Shown here: in pieces, positions 52,933 to 61,000 of the stretch
How the letters are laid out: the number at the start of each line of letters is the position of its first letter
Position numbering within the stretch: the first letter of the stretch is position 1
DNA from: Actinacidiphila oryziradicis
GTDB taxonomy: Bacteria; Actinomycetota; Actinomycetes; Streptomycetales; Streptomycetaceae
Length of the DNA: 64,000 nucleotides
Assembly (NCBI RefSeq): GCF_005047355.1
Contig: NZ_SUMC01000006.1
Span: forward strand, 62,001 to 126,000
Direction of reading: 5' to 3'
Notes under the pieces: model-generated
Databases searched by the model: none
What the model was told of the DNA's origin: nothing
The model's input: the letters and a program-made list of their open reading frames with translations, nothing else
Program-made: the position numbers and the translations under genes

Positions 52933-55022
52933 CGGCCGCGCACACGCCCCCCGCTCCGGCCGCACCAGAGGACCCCCGGGTCCTGCTGGCCATCGGCGAC
53001 CCCAACGGGGTAGGCCCAGAACTGGCAGTAAAGGCGGTGGAGGCCCTGCGAGGCACGCCCGCTCTGAACCCCGTGCTGGTCGGCGACCCCATGGTTGTCC
53101 GGCACTACGCGGGCCGGGACGGCCTGCGGGTGCGCGAGACCGACGGCACCGACGGGCCCGCGCCCGGCGTGCTGGACCTACTGCCTGTACCGTCCCTGCC
53201 CTACGAGGCGTTCCGACCCGGTGAGGTGCACCCCGCGGCGGGCGCCGCGACAGTCGACTATCTCCGCGCGGCGGTCCGCGCGCTGAGCGAGGGCCGAGGC
53301 CGGGGCATCGTCGGCTGCCCGCATTCGGAGACGGCCATCAACCGCGCGGGCATCTCCTTCCGCGGCTACCCCGCGCTGCTGGCCGAGCTCAGCGGCACGG
53401 ACCCAGACCGGGTGTTCCTGATGCTGGTGGACGGGGGCCTGCGGATCGTCCACGCGACCCTGCACGAGCGGCTCGGAGACGCCCTCTCCCGACTGTCGCC
53501 GGATCTGGTGGAATCCGCCGGCCTCGCTGCCGCCGGCTTCCTCGCCTCGCTCGGAGTCACCTCCCCCCGCATCGGGGTCTTCGGGATCAACCCGCACGCC
53601 GGTGAGGACGGACTGTTCGGGGACGACGACCAGCGGATCACCGGGCCAGCCGTGACACGTCTGCGCGAGGCGGGCATCGACGCCCGGGGCCCGGCCGGCG
53701 CCGATCTGCTGCTCGGTAACCCCGACGGCCGCGGGCAGTACGACGCCTTCGTGGCGATGTACCACGACCAGGGCCACATCCCGATGAAACTGCTCGCCGG
53801 CCGGAACGCCTCGGCGCTGTCCGTCGGAGCGGACCTGGCCTTCTCCAGCGTCGGCCACGGCACGGCGTTCGACATCGCCGGCCGTGGGGTCGCCGACCCG
53901 GCGGCGACCCCACGGCGTCGCCGACCCGGCGGCGGTGATCCGGGCCGTACGCCTGATCGGCTCGGCAACCGGCCGCTCCCCGCGACGGGGCGATCTTGCG
54001 GGGGCACCCTCATGACGTACCAGGTCAACGTCGACGACACCGGCATCACCTTCCCCTGCGAACCGGGCGAGACGGTGCTGGACGCCGCAGAACGGGCCGG
54101 ATACGCGCTCCCGTACTCCTGTCGCAAGGGCGTCTGCTCGACCTGCGAGGCAGGCCTGTCCTCCGGCCGCGCAGAGGTGCGCGGCCGGGCCCCGGCCGAG
54201 GGTCCGGCCGAAGGGGTGCTGCTGTGCCAGACGCGCCCCTGCTCCGATCTCGGCATCGCGCCCCAGCGCATCGCCAAGCGCGGGCAGCCCGCCCGGAAGA
54301 AGGTGACGGCCAAGGTCCATCGCATCACCCGGCCGGTCGCGGACGTAGTGGCACTGCAGTTGCGGCTGCCCACCGGGCAGCGCGCCCAATTCACCGCCGG
54401 TCAGTACCTCAAGCTGTTCCTGCCGGACGGCGACAGCCGCAACTACTCCATGGCCAATCCGCCGCATCAGAACGACAGCGTGCAGCTGCACATCCGCGTC
54501 GTCCCCGGAGGCCGGTTCTCCGACGGCGTGCTGTCCGGGCTGGACAAGGGCGACTCACTGACGGTGGAACTGCCCTACGGCCAGTTCTCGCTCGACACCG
54601 ACTCCGACCGGCCCGCCGTGCTGGTGGCCACCGGTACCGGCTTCGCCCCGGTCAAGTCGATCGTCGAGGACCAGATCAAGCGTCGTGCCGACCGGCCCAT
54701 GCATCTGTACTGGGGCGGCCGCCGCGAGGAAGACCTCTACCTGAGCGACCTCGCCGCGGGCTGGGCGGCGCGCGCCTCCTGGTTCACCTTCACTCCAGTG
54801 CTGTCGCAGCCCGGCCCGTCCTGGAGGGGCCGCACCGGGTGGGTCCACCACGCCGTGCTGGAGGATCACCCCGATCTCAGCGGCCACGAGGTCTACGCCT
54901 GCGGCAGCCCACTGATGACAGGCGCGGCGCAGGACGACTTCATCACGCTGGGCGGACTCGGTCCCGACAGCTTCCACAGCGACGCATTCGTGCCCTCCGG
55001 CGATTCCGTACCAGCGGCCTGA
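52929..55022 (+). CDS. Fused frame: PdxA/TphB-like diol dehydrogenase plus ferredoxin-type reductase
   Basis: 697 aa. Residues 1-325 are a PdxA-type dehydrogenase like TphB/TpaC (IGDPNGVGPEL, GCPHSETAINRAGI, GINPHAGEDGLFG, AMYHDQGHIPMKLL), which turns the terephthalate dihydrodiol into protocatechuate with loss of CO2. After FDIAGRGVADPAA the frame should continue VIRAVRLIGSATG and stop at TGA 54013-54015, overlapping the reductase ATG 54012. An 18-base direct repeat at offset 28 (53889-53906, 53917-53934) shifts the frame by one, so the dehydrogenase now reads through an arginine-rich junction into the reductase in frame. Both catalytic parts look intact. Whether a fused protein works, or whether this is an assembly error, is unknown. 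Confidence 0.8.
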   Translation: MTAAHTPPAPAAPEDPRVLLAIGDPNGVGPELAVKAVEALRGTPALNPVLVGDPMVVRHYAGRDGLRVRETDGTDGPAPGVLDLLPVPSLPYEAFRPGEVHPAAGAATVDYLRAAVRALSEGRGRGIVGCPHSETAINRAGISFRGYPALLAELSGTDPDRVFLMLVDGGLRIVHATLHERLGDALSRLSPDLVESAGLAAAGFLASLGVTSPRIGVFGINPHAGEDGLFGDDDQRITGPAVTRLREAGIDARGPAGADLLLGNPDGRGQYDAFVAMYHDQGHIPMKLLAGRNASALSVGADLAFSSVGHGTAFDIAGRGVADPAATPRRRRPGGGDPGRTPDRLGNRPLPATGRSCGGTLMTYQVNVDDTGITFPCEPGETVLDAAERAGYALPYSCRKGVCSTCEAGLSSGRAEVRGRAPAEGPAEGVLLCQTRPCSDLGIAPQRIAKRGQPARKKVTAKVHRITRPVADVVALQLRLPTGQRAQFTAGQYLKLFLPDGDSRNYSMANPPHQNDSVQLHIRVVPGGRFSDGVLSGLDKGDSLTVELPYGQFSLDTDSDRPAVLVATGTGFAPVKSIVEDQIKRRADRPMHLYWGGRREEDLYLSDLAAGWAARASWFTFTPVLSQPGPSWRGRTGWVHHAVLEDHPDLSGHEVYACGSPLMTGAAQDDFITLGGLGPDSFHSDAFVPSGDSVPAA
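54012..55022 (+). CDS. tpaB: Dioxygenase reductase (own start inside the fused frame)
   Basis: 336 aa from ATG 54012, the ancestral start by comparison with TphA1/TpaB. N-terminal plant-type [2Fe-2S] ferredoxin with CRKGVCSTC and LLCQ (four cysteines, residues 36-76), then an FAD domain (RNYSMANPP, residues 140-148) and an NAD domain (VLVATGTGFAPVKSIVED; YACGSPLMTGAA). It passes electrons from NAD(P)H to the Rieske oxygenase. Translation could still start here by reinitiation or from the fused frame. Confidence 0.85.
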   Translation: MTYQVNVDDTGITFPCEPGETVLDAAERAGYALPYSCRKGVCSTCEAGLSSGRAEVRGRAPAEGPAEGVLLCQTRPCSDLGIAPQRIAKRGQPARKKVTAKVHRITRPVADVVALQLRLPTGQRAQFTAGQYLKLFLPDGDSRNYSMANPPHQNDSVQLHIRVVPGGRFSDGVLSGLDKGDSLTVELPYGQFSLDTDSDRPAVLVATGTGFAPVKSIVEDQIKRRADRPMHLYWGGRREEDLYLSDLAAGWAARASWFTFTPVLSQPGPSWRGRTGWVHHAVLEDHPDLSGHEVYACGSPLMTGAAQDDFITLGGLGPDSFHSDAFVPSGDSVPAA

Positions 55023-55142
55023 GCGCTGCCCCTGCCGAACGACGCCGCGAGCCGCACTTCCAGCGGCGCCGTTGGTACCCCCTGTCCGTGCATCCGTGAC
55101 CGTCCCGCCAGAGCGGACGGCCCCCACCGAATCGAGGCAACC

Positions 55143-56582
55143 ATGTCTCAGCCACCCTTGCGGCTGCATCTACCGGAGTTCATCGATCAGCGACGCGTGA
55201 CCGCCTATCAGTACGGGATCGTCGCGCTCTGCGGTTTCGTCATGTTCATCGACGGCTTCGACACCCAGGCGATCAGCTACATGGCCCCGCACATCGCCAA
55301 GGAGTGGGGCCTGTCCCAGACGGTGCTCGGCCAGATCTTCTCGGCCGGCCTGGTGGGTCTCATGGTCGGCTATCTCGCCCTGTCACCGCTGTCGGACAGG
55401 TTCGGGCACAAGCGCGTCATCATCGCCGCCACCGCTGTCTTCGGTGCCGCCACCCTGGCTGCGGTCTGGGCCGGAAACCTCACGGAGCTCGTCACCCTGC
55501 GCTTCGTCACCGGCATGGGACTGGGCGCCGCGGCGCCCAGCGCCGTGGCCCTGACCGGCGAGTTCAGCCCCAGACGGCTGCGCGCCACCTTCGTGCTCGT
55601 CATTTACTGCGGCTTCTCCGTAGGATTCATCGCCGCCGGCCTGGCCGCCGGGTGGCTAATCCCCGGCCACGGCTGGCGCTCGATGTTCTGGGCCGGTGCC
55701 GCCGCGCCCGTACTGCTGATCCCCTTCCTGGTCCGCGGCCTGCCCGAATCCCCTGTCTTCATGATCCAGCGGAACATGGATCCGCACCGCATCTACGCAA
55801 TCTTCCGCCGGATGGACCCCGCACTGCCCGCGGCGCTGACCGACCAGATCCCGCCGGTCTTCGGCGTCGCGGAGAACGAGAGCGGCATGCGCACCGCCCT
55901 CAGCAGCCTTTTCACGCGGAAGTTGCTCCCGGGCACCGTACTACTCTGGCTGGTCTTCATGATCAACCTGGCGGAGTTCTACGCCCTCCAGAGCTGGCTT
56001 CCATCCATCATGACGAACCTCGGCTACCCCATGAGCGTCGTCGTGACCGCGACTACCCTGACCACGGTGGGCGGCATCGCCGCCGCGTTCGTCACCGGCC
56101 CCTCCATGGACCGGCTGGGCGCCTACGCGACGCTGGGCGTGCTGTACTTGGTGGGCTTCGTCTTCGTGGCCCTGACCGGCGCCGCCTTCCACGCCCCGCT
56201 GTGGGTCCTGCTGACGGCCGACTTCCTGGCCGGCTGCTGCATCAGCGGAGGCCAGAAGAGCCTGATTGCCCTCGCCGCGGTCTTCTACCCGGCACCGATA
56301 CGGTCCACCGGCGTCGGGTGGGCCCTGGGAGTCGGGCGCGTGGGCGGAATCATCGGGCCGATCGTGGTCGGCGCCGCGCTCGCCATGAAGTGGTCGCCCA
56401 GCGTGGTGTTCTACGCGATGTCCGTGCCGATGCTCGCGGCGGCCCTGACGGTCCTTCTGCTAGGGCTCCGCTACGGCAGGCGGGCGGACCGGTCGTCCCA
56501 GCCGGACGGCACAGCGGACCAGGCAACTCCGCCACTCGCCCAGGACAGCAGCCCTGCAGTCGGACCGACCTCCGCGGTCTGA
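55143..56582 (+). CDS. tpaK: MFS aromatic-acid:H+ symporter, probable terephthalate permease
   Basis: 479 aa, 120 bases after the reductase. Twelve membrane segments; AAHS-family signatures are GFVMFIDGFDTQAISYMAP in helix 1 (the DGFD motif needed for aromatic acid transport), LSPLSDRFGHKRV in loop 2-3 and RFVTGMGLGAAAPSAVALTG in helix 4. The C-terminus is hydrophilic and extended. The closest functional parallels are TpaK of Rhodococcus and PcaK. It would import terephthalate using the proton gradient. Confidence 0.87.
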   Translation: MSQPPLRLHLPEFIDQRRVTAYQYGIVALCGFVMFIDGFDTQAISYMAPHIAKEWGLSQTVLGQIFSAGLVGLMVGYLALSPLSDRFGHKRVIIAATAVFGAATLAAVWAGNLTELVTLRFVTGMGLGAAAPSAVALTGEFSPRRLRATFVLVIYCGFSVGFIAAGLAAGWLIPGHGWRSMFWAGAAAPVLLIPFLVRGLPESPVFMIQRNMDPHRIYAIFRRMDPALPAALTDQIPPVFGVAENESGMRTALSSLFTRKLLPGTVLLWLVFMINLAEFYALQSWLPSIMTNLGYPMSVVVTATTLTTVGGIAAAFVTGPSMDRLGAYATLGVLYLVGFVFVALTGAAFHAPLWVLLTADFLAGCCISGGQKSLIALAAVFYPAPIRSTGVGWALGVGRVGGIIGPIVVGAALAMKWSPSVVFYAMSVPMLAAALTVLLLGLRYGRRADRSSQPDGTADQATPPLAQDSSPAVGPTSAV

Positions 56583-56649
56583 CACCTCGTCGTCCGGTGC
56601 GCGCGGCGTGGGTGGACGACCACCCGCGCCTGCGCTCCGGCGACGCGGG

Positions 56650-56783
56650 GCCCGGCGCCAGCCCCCGGCCTCCCGGGCCGTTTGAACGGGCCGCTGGTCA
56701 TGGCTGGGCCAGGTGTTCCCTCAGCCACTCCGGGTACCGGGCGTAGAAGTCGGCCATCTTGGACCAGGCCGGGTCGCCGAGGA
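56650..56783. repeat. Repeat R2: better-preserved copy of the R1 fragment
   Basis: On the minus strand it reads AVLGDPAWSKMADFYARYPE, then WLREHLAQP and TGA at about 56700. Only about 33 C-terminal residues of an unrecognised protein remain. It is a direct repeat of 46461-46591, 10.2 kb away, and both copies mark junctions of unrelated sequence. Confidence 0.75.
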
Positions 56784-56914
56784 CGGCGGCGCAGTGCGCA
56801 CTGACTCAGGGCGTGCCATCCGCCGCAAAGGGTGCCGGCGGGCACGGGAACGTGATGTGTAATTTGCGAGGCGTTCGGGGCACAAGGGTCAGGTCGGTGC
56901 GGGATGATCCCGGC

Positions 56915-58882
56915 ATGAGTGGGGGACGCCGGGAGCGCCGGTTCATCCGATGGTTTGTCGCATTGAGTGTGGTGGCGGTCGCGGCGGCGGCCTGGTGGGT
57001 GGGGGCGCAACTGCGGGCAGGGGTGTCGGCCGTCGATGCGGTGACGCTGCTCGGCCTGCCGATCGCACTGGTCAGCGTGGCTATCGCGGTGCCCGGACTG
57101 AGGCAGGACCTGACGGCGTCGATGCAGACTGAGGACGACACGGGTGCCGCCCGGGCCGCGGCCGCCAATCTGGCCCGGGACATTGCGCAGGCCGAGGGTG
57201 GACAACTGCAGCGTATGGTCGGCGGGGTCCATGAGCGCATCAACCTCCGCTACACCCTCGAAGTGGCCAACGACTTGGCGGCAGCCGCAGCGCCCGCCAG
57301 CGAGGGGCGTCTGGTGGATGAAGTTGTGACGGCCGCCGTGCCGGGTATCGCGTCGTTCTACCGCGGCACTCGGCCCGCCCGCCTGGTTGTGACCGGCTCC
57401 CCCGGCGGCGGCAAATCGGTCCTGGCCCTATTTCTGCTCATCGAGCTGAGCAGTCATCGGTCTGAGACCGATCCCGTGCCGGTGCGCCTGTCAATGGCCG
57501 GGTGGGATCTTCAAGCGGCGCCGAGCTTGCGGGACTTCCTCGTCCAGCATCTCGTCCATAACCTGGACCAGCCTCCGAAACGAGCCGAACTGCTGGTCCG
57601 GCACGGTCTGATCCTCCCCGTTCTGGATGGTCTGGACGAAATGGATCCCACCCTCACCCAGGACGGTCACCTTGTGCTCGACATCGACGGCAACCCGGTA
57701 CCCGACCCCGACGCTCCCCGCGCCCGGGCGGCGCTGGATCTGCTGAACGCCTACCAGGACGGCCAAGATCTTCTGGCACCCGGGCCACTGGTCCTGACCT
57801 GCCGTGGCGCCCACTACGACGCTCTGCCCGACGTCGACCGTTTGCGCACCGCGGCCCGCATCCGCATCGCACATGTCACGCCGGGGGACGCAGTCACGTA
57901 CCTCGAACGCCGCGGCATCGGCATCGCCCGCTGGCAGCCCCTGCTCCAGCACCTGCGCGACCGCCCGACCAGTCTTCTGGCACACACCTTGTCGACCCCG
58001 TGGCGCCTCTCTCTTGCTGCCACGGTCTACCGCCACGAGGGCGACCCCACCGATCTCCTCAGCCACCCCAGCCCGGTTGAGCTCGACGATCACCTCCTCG
58101 CCCGCCTCATCCCATCCGTAACCGCACTCACCCCCAACCCCCGCGACTACACTCCCGACCAGGTCCACGCTTGGCTTCACCACCTCACCCACACCACCTC
58201 CCCGGGCGCCACTGACAGTTCCGGAGGGACAGACCTGGCCCTTCACCGGCTGTGGCCACTGGCGGGAAGACGTGCCGTGCGCGCAACCGACGCCATCCTC
58301 ACCACCCTGACTGTTCTCTTGCTCTCTGCCCCCCTGACGTTCGTCATCGCTCCCCAGCCCTTCACCGCAGAGATTTTCGTGTTCGTCTTCGCCTTAACCG
58401 CTGGTGCATGGGCGGGGCGCAGGAATGTACGGATGCCCCGGCGGCTGCGCTGGCGCAGCCTGCGTACACCGGCTGGCATGCGCGCGGCAATCAGGGTGTT
58501 TCGTGAGGAACAGGGCAAATGGTTTGACCGCCTCGTTGATATGCCCTATCGGTTTTTCGCCGTGACCTTCGCATGGTTCGCGGCCGCGTACGCGATGACA
58601 GCAGTCCTGGTGAGCGGCCTGGGGATAATCGAACTGCCGGTCTGGCTCCCTAAACCCTTGCGCCCCGACGCGTTTCTCATTCCGAATGATCCGAACAGCT
58701 CGCGCACTGGGCATGTATTCACTTCCCTCTTCTTTGGATTCTTTTACGGAGCAATCATCGAGGTATTGGTCATTCTGCTGCCCGCCATCTTGATTGCCGT
58801 ACCGATCTCGGTGCTTGGCGGGCTGGCTGCAGCTCTCACTGACGCGCCCGCTGCAGCCGACAGGCCTACAAAGATCATCTGA
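56915..58882 (+). CDS. Membrane-anchored NACHT NTPase (interrupted)
   Basis: 655 aa from ATG 56915; the upstream extension belongs to other sequence. Two N-terminal helices (residues 12-60), then a NACHT domain: Walker A GSPGGGKSVLALFLL (about 161), Walker B LPVLDGLDEMDP (about 236) and the sensor-like LVLTCRG. A helical region follows, then four membrane segments from about 470. The frame stops at TGA 58880-58882, yet the same frame continues for 98 codons with a typical NACHT-protein C-terminus. NACHT proteins of this layout are STAND-type signalling or defence NTPases. Confidence 0.85.
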   Translation: MSGGRRERRFIRWFVALSVVAVAAAAWWVGAQLRAGVSAVDAVTLLGLPIALVSVAIAVPGLRQDLTASMQTEDDTGAARAAAANLARDIAQAEGGQLQRMVGGVHERINLRYTLEVANDLAAAAAPASEGRLVDEVVTAAVPGIASFYRGTRPARLVVTGSPGGGKSVLALFLLIELSSHRSETDPVPVRLSMAGWDLQAAPSLRDFLVQHLVHNLDQPPKRAELLVRHGLILPVLDGLDEMDPTLTQDGHLVLDIDGNPVPDPDAPRARAALDLLNAYQDGQDLLAPGPLVLTCRGAHYDALPDVDRLRTAARIRIAHVTPGDAVTYLERRGIGIARWQPLLQHLRDRPTSLLAHTLSTPWRLSLAATVYRHEGDPTDLLSHPSPVELDDHLLARLIPSVTALTPNPRDYTPDQVHAWLHHLTHTTSPGATDSSGGTDLALHRLWPLAGRRAVRATDAILTTLTVLLLSAPLTFVIAPQPFTAEIFVFVFALTAGAWAGRRNVRMPRRLRWRSLRTPAGMRAAIRVFREEQGKWFDRLVDMPYRFFAVTFAWFAAAYAMTAVLVSGLGIIELPVWLPKPLRPDAFLIPNDPNSSRTGHVFTSLFFGFFYGAIIEVLVILLPAILIAVPISVLGGLAAALTDAPAAADRPTKII

Positions 58883-59176
58883 TCCGATCTCACCGCGGGC
58901 GCCGTCATTGGGCTGGGGGCGTGCGTGTTGGGGCCTGGCGGTCTCATAACCTTGGGGCCTACGCTCGCCCTTACCGTCGGGACCGACGCCGGGCGGCGCT
59001 ATCTGGCGTTCCTGCTCTGCAGTCGAGCGAAGAAGCAACTTCCACTGGCTCTGGGCACGTTCCTCGACTGGGCGTACACCGCACGCCTGCTGCGTCTTTC
59101 CGGCACCGGCTACCAGTTCCGCCACCGAGAACTCCAGCAATGGCTCGTAAGGCACCCTGCCCCACCAGCGCCGTGA
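58883..59176 (+). pseudogene. C-terminal part of the NACHT gene, beyond an in-frame TGA
   Basis: In the same frame as 56915-58882: SDLTAGAVIGLGACVLGPGG, DAGRRYLAFLLCSRAKKQLP, TFLDWAYTARLLRLSG and YQFRHRELQQWLV, then TGA at 59174-59176. RRYLxFLLCSR...FLxWA...LLRxSG..YQFRHRELQ is the standard ending of this Streptomyces family. The interruption reads ATC TGA TCC where Arg CGA would fit, so a single C-to-T change could explain it. Confidence 0.75.
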
Positions 59177-59501
59177 ATCGGCGCGCGCAGCAACTCGCTG
59201 ACGGCGTCCGAGGCGGTCAGGCGCACCGGGTCGGAGCCGGCGGCCCGCCCCTCCGACCCGTCGACAATCCCTAAGTCGATCGATATCACCGCGGGTTCCC
59301 CCACCCGTAAAGCAAACTGACGTCATGTCAACGCCGATCACGTAGTACGGATGTGTGTACGGTCAAGGGGTCACGCGCTGCCCCATCGGCTGCCGGTCAC
59401 GGCCGACGACCGGTACGACCACATTCCGGTACCGGTACCCGGACCCTCGTACCAGCCGACATGCTGGTACTCGTATGTGCCACCCGGCCACGCTGAGTGA
59501 C
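59177..59501. promoter_or_regulatory. Upstream region of the RsbW-like ATPase
   Basis: 325 bases without a gene. Near 59425-59470 several GGTACC/GTAC elements cluster, including GTACCAGC-cgacat-GCTGGTAC (59449-59470, 8-bp arms). Candidate operator or promoter elements; no regulator can be named. Confidence 0.4.
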
Positions 59502-59987
59502 ATGCAAGCCGACGCCGAAGCCGCCGCTCCCCAGGCGCAACCCGCCCCGCCCGCAAGCACGTTCGCGCAGCTCCTCAGCCCCACCCGGCGCGGTGCGCGC
59601 CTGGCCCGGCTGCTCGCTGAGCAGCAACTCGCCGACTGGGGTTGGCCCCGGGGCGGCGAGGCGACTCAGGACGCGGTGCTGATCGTTGCTGAACTCGCGG
59701 CCAACGCGATCCAGCATGGACGCATCCGGGGCCGAGATTTCCGTCTGGTGCTCATCCTCGGCTCCGACGGCCACCTGCGTATCGAGGTGACCGACGCGCG
59801 TGCCGACCGGTTGCCCCAGCTTGCTCACGCGGGCCCTGCCGGGGAAGCCGGCCGGGGCCTGCTGATTGTCACGGCCCTCGCGGGCCGCTGGGGTGTCGAT
59901 CACTGCCCGGCCCCGCCCGCGCGCAAGACGGTCTGGGCGGAGTTGGCGCCGCCCGCCGCCGTGGTGATCGGCGGTGCCTCGACGTGA
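59502..59987 (+). CDS. RsbW-like ATP-binding (HATPase_c) regulatory protein
   Basis: 161 aa from ATG 59502; ATG 59475 is an alternative. GHKL ATPase fold of the anti-sigma/serine-kinase type: N-box VLIVAELAANAIQHG (about 64-78), the GHLRIEVTDARADRLPQ segment (G1, about 97-113) and GRGLLIVTALAGRWGVD (G2, about 124-140). These small kinases regulate sigma factors or STAS partners. Its TGA overlaps a GTG of the next frame (GTGA), linking it to the toxin-antitoxin pair. Confidence 0.82.
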   Translation: MQADAEAAAPQAQPAPPASTFAQLLSPTRRGARLARLLAEQQLADWGWPRGGEATQDAVLIVAELAANAIQHGRIRGRDFRLVLILGSDGHLRIEVTDARADRLPQLAHAGPAGEAGRGLLIVTALAGRWGVDHCPAPPARKTVWAELAPPAAVVIGGAST

Positions 59988-60001
59988 TGGATCGATCGCA
60001 T

Positions 60002-60026
60002 GGTATCGCTGATACCTTCGGTATCA
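60002..60026. promoter_or_regulatory. Interleaved inverted repeats at the antitoxin start
   Basis: GGTATC-gct-GATACC (60002-60016) and TGATACC-ttc-GGTATCA (60010-60026) share the central GATACC. The second ends on the antitoxin start codon. Three evenly spaced half sites fit cooperative autorepression by an antitoxin. Confidence 0.65.
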
Positions 60027-60322
60027 TGAGCGAACCCAAAGCAATGAGCCTGCGCTTCCCCGACCCCGAGCAGCGCTCTGCCATCGCCGCTGCTGCCAAG
60101 GAGGCCGGGGTCAGCATGCAGGAGTACATCCTGTCGGCTGCCTACGAGCGCGCGACCGCCGTCGAGGCGACGTTCCTGGCTCACTTCGAGGCATCGGTGG
60201 CCCGCAGTCACGAGGCCTTCGCCGCCGAGCCCAGCAGCATCGATCCGGCCCCCGAGCAGCGCGCCGCCGAGAAGCAGGCCCGTCGCGACCTGGAGCGTCA
60301 TGAGCAGGGCGGCGCCGCGTGA
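60026..60322 (+). CDS. Antitoxin-like DNA-binding protein
   Basis: 98 aa from ATG 60026; a coupled GTG 59984 would add 14 residues across the operator. The N-terminus (MSLRFPDPEQRSAIAAAAKEAGVSMQEYILSAA style) is a ribbon-helix-helix/DUF1778-type domain and the Glu/Ala-rich C-terminal helix is the usual toxin-binding arm. It overlaps the next gene by four bases. The operator at 60002-60026 suggests autoregulation. Confidence 0.75.
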   Translation: MSEPKAMSLRFPDPEQRSAIAAAAKEAGVSMQEYILSAAYERATAVEATFLAHFEASVARSHEAFAAEPSSIDPAPEQRAAEKQARRDLERHEQGGAA

Positions 60323-60714
60323 GCCAGCCCGAACCACCGCACCAGCCGCACCGGATCGACGTACCTTTTCTGCTGCACGCGGCCGAGCGGCTCCCCGGAG
60401 ACCCGCGAGTCGATGATTACGGACCGCTCTATGCCGCCGTCGCCCGCGTCTACGCCCGCGCCATGGACCGCGACATCTACGGCTCCCACCACCTCAAGGG
60501 CGCCGCACTGCTCCAGACCCTGGTGAAAATCCCCTGTCTCGAACGCTCCAACGAGGCCTACGCCTGGCACTGCACCGAGGCATTTCTCGCTCTTGGCGGA
60601 CACCGTTTGGACTATGCTCCGAAAGCGGCGGTCGCCCTCGTCCGGGACGCTGCCACCGGCACCGTTGGCGTCGCTCAGATGGCCCGTCAACTCCGCGCCT
60701 GGACGATCAGCTGA
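60319..60714 (+). CDS. Fic/Doc-like toxin component, degenerate active site
   Basis: 131 aa, overlapping the antitoxin gene. It matches the Streptomyces group annotated as Fic-family toxin components: IDVPFLLHAAERLPGDPRVD, DYGPLYAAVARVYARAMDRD, KGAALLQTLVKIPCLERSNE and a C-terminal MARQLRAWTI. The HxFx(D/E)GNxR AMPylation motif of true Fic/Doc proteins is absent; IPCLERSNE occupies its place. The biochemical activity is therefore unknown even if the module behaves as a toxin-antitoxin pair. Confidence 0.72.
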   Translation: MSQPEPPHQPHRIDVPFLLHAAERLPGDPRVDDYGPLYAAVARVYARAMDRDIYGSHHLKGAALLQTLVKIPCLERSNEAYAWHCTEAFLALGGHRLDYAPKAAVALVRDAATGTVGVAQMARQLRAWTIS

Positions 60715-61000
60715 ACGCGGCAGGGCTGACTGTTTTGGTGTAGATCCATGCTCAACGAATGTGGGCGGTGGCCGCATTGCGGTCGCCGATGCCCCCGCCA
60801 TGTCTGTCCGTGACGGCTTCGCCTCGCGGCCGATGCCTGGACAACCAGGCCCTCCGGCGGCCAAGCGATCGTCCTCCATGAGCTTGGAGGCATTGCCGCC
60901 TGCTGGCACGACGTGCCGACCATTTTACGCCCTTGACGGCCTGGCCCACCGCCCCGACCCTGAGAACACGGTCGCCAACAAGTCGTCCTCTGGGGGAGTC
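60715..61000. other. Intergenic region before the NB-ARC operon
   Basis: 286 bases with no convincing gene. TGGGGGAG at 60991-60998 is the ribosome-binding site for ATG 61001. A promoter is expected here but no clear -35/-10 pair was recognised. Confidence 0.3.
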
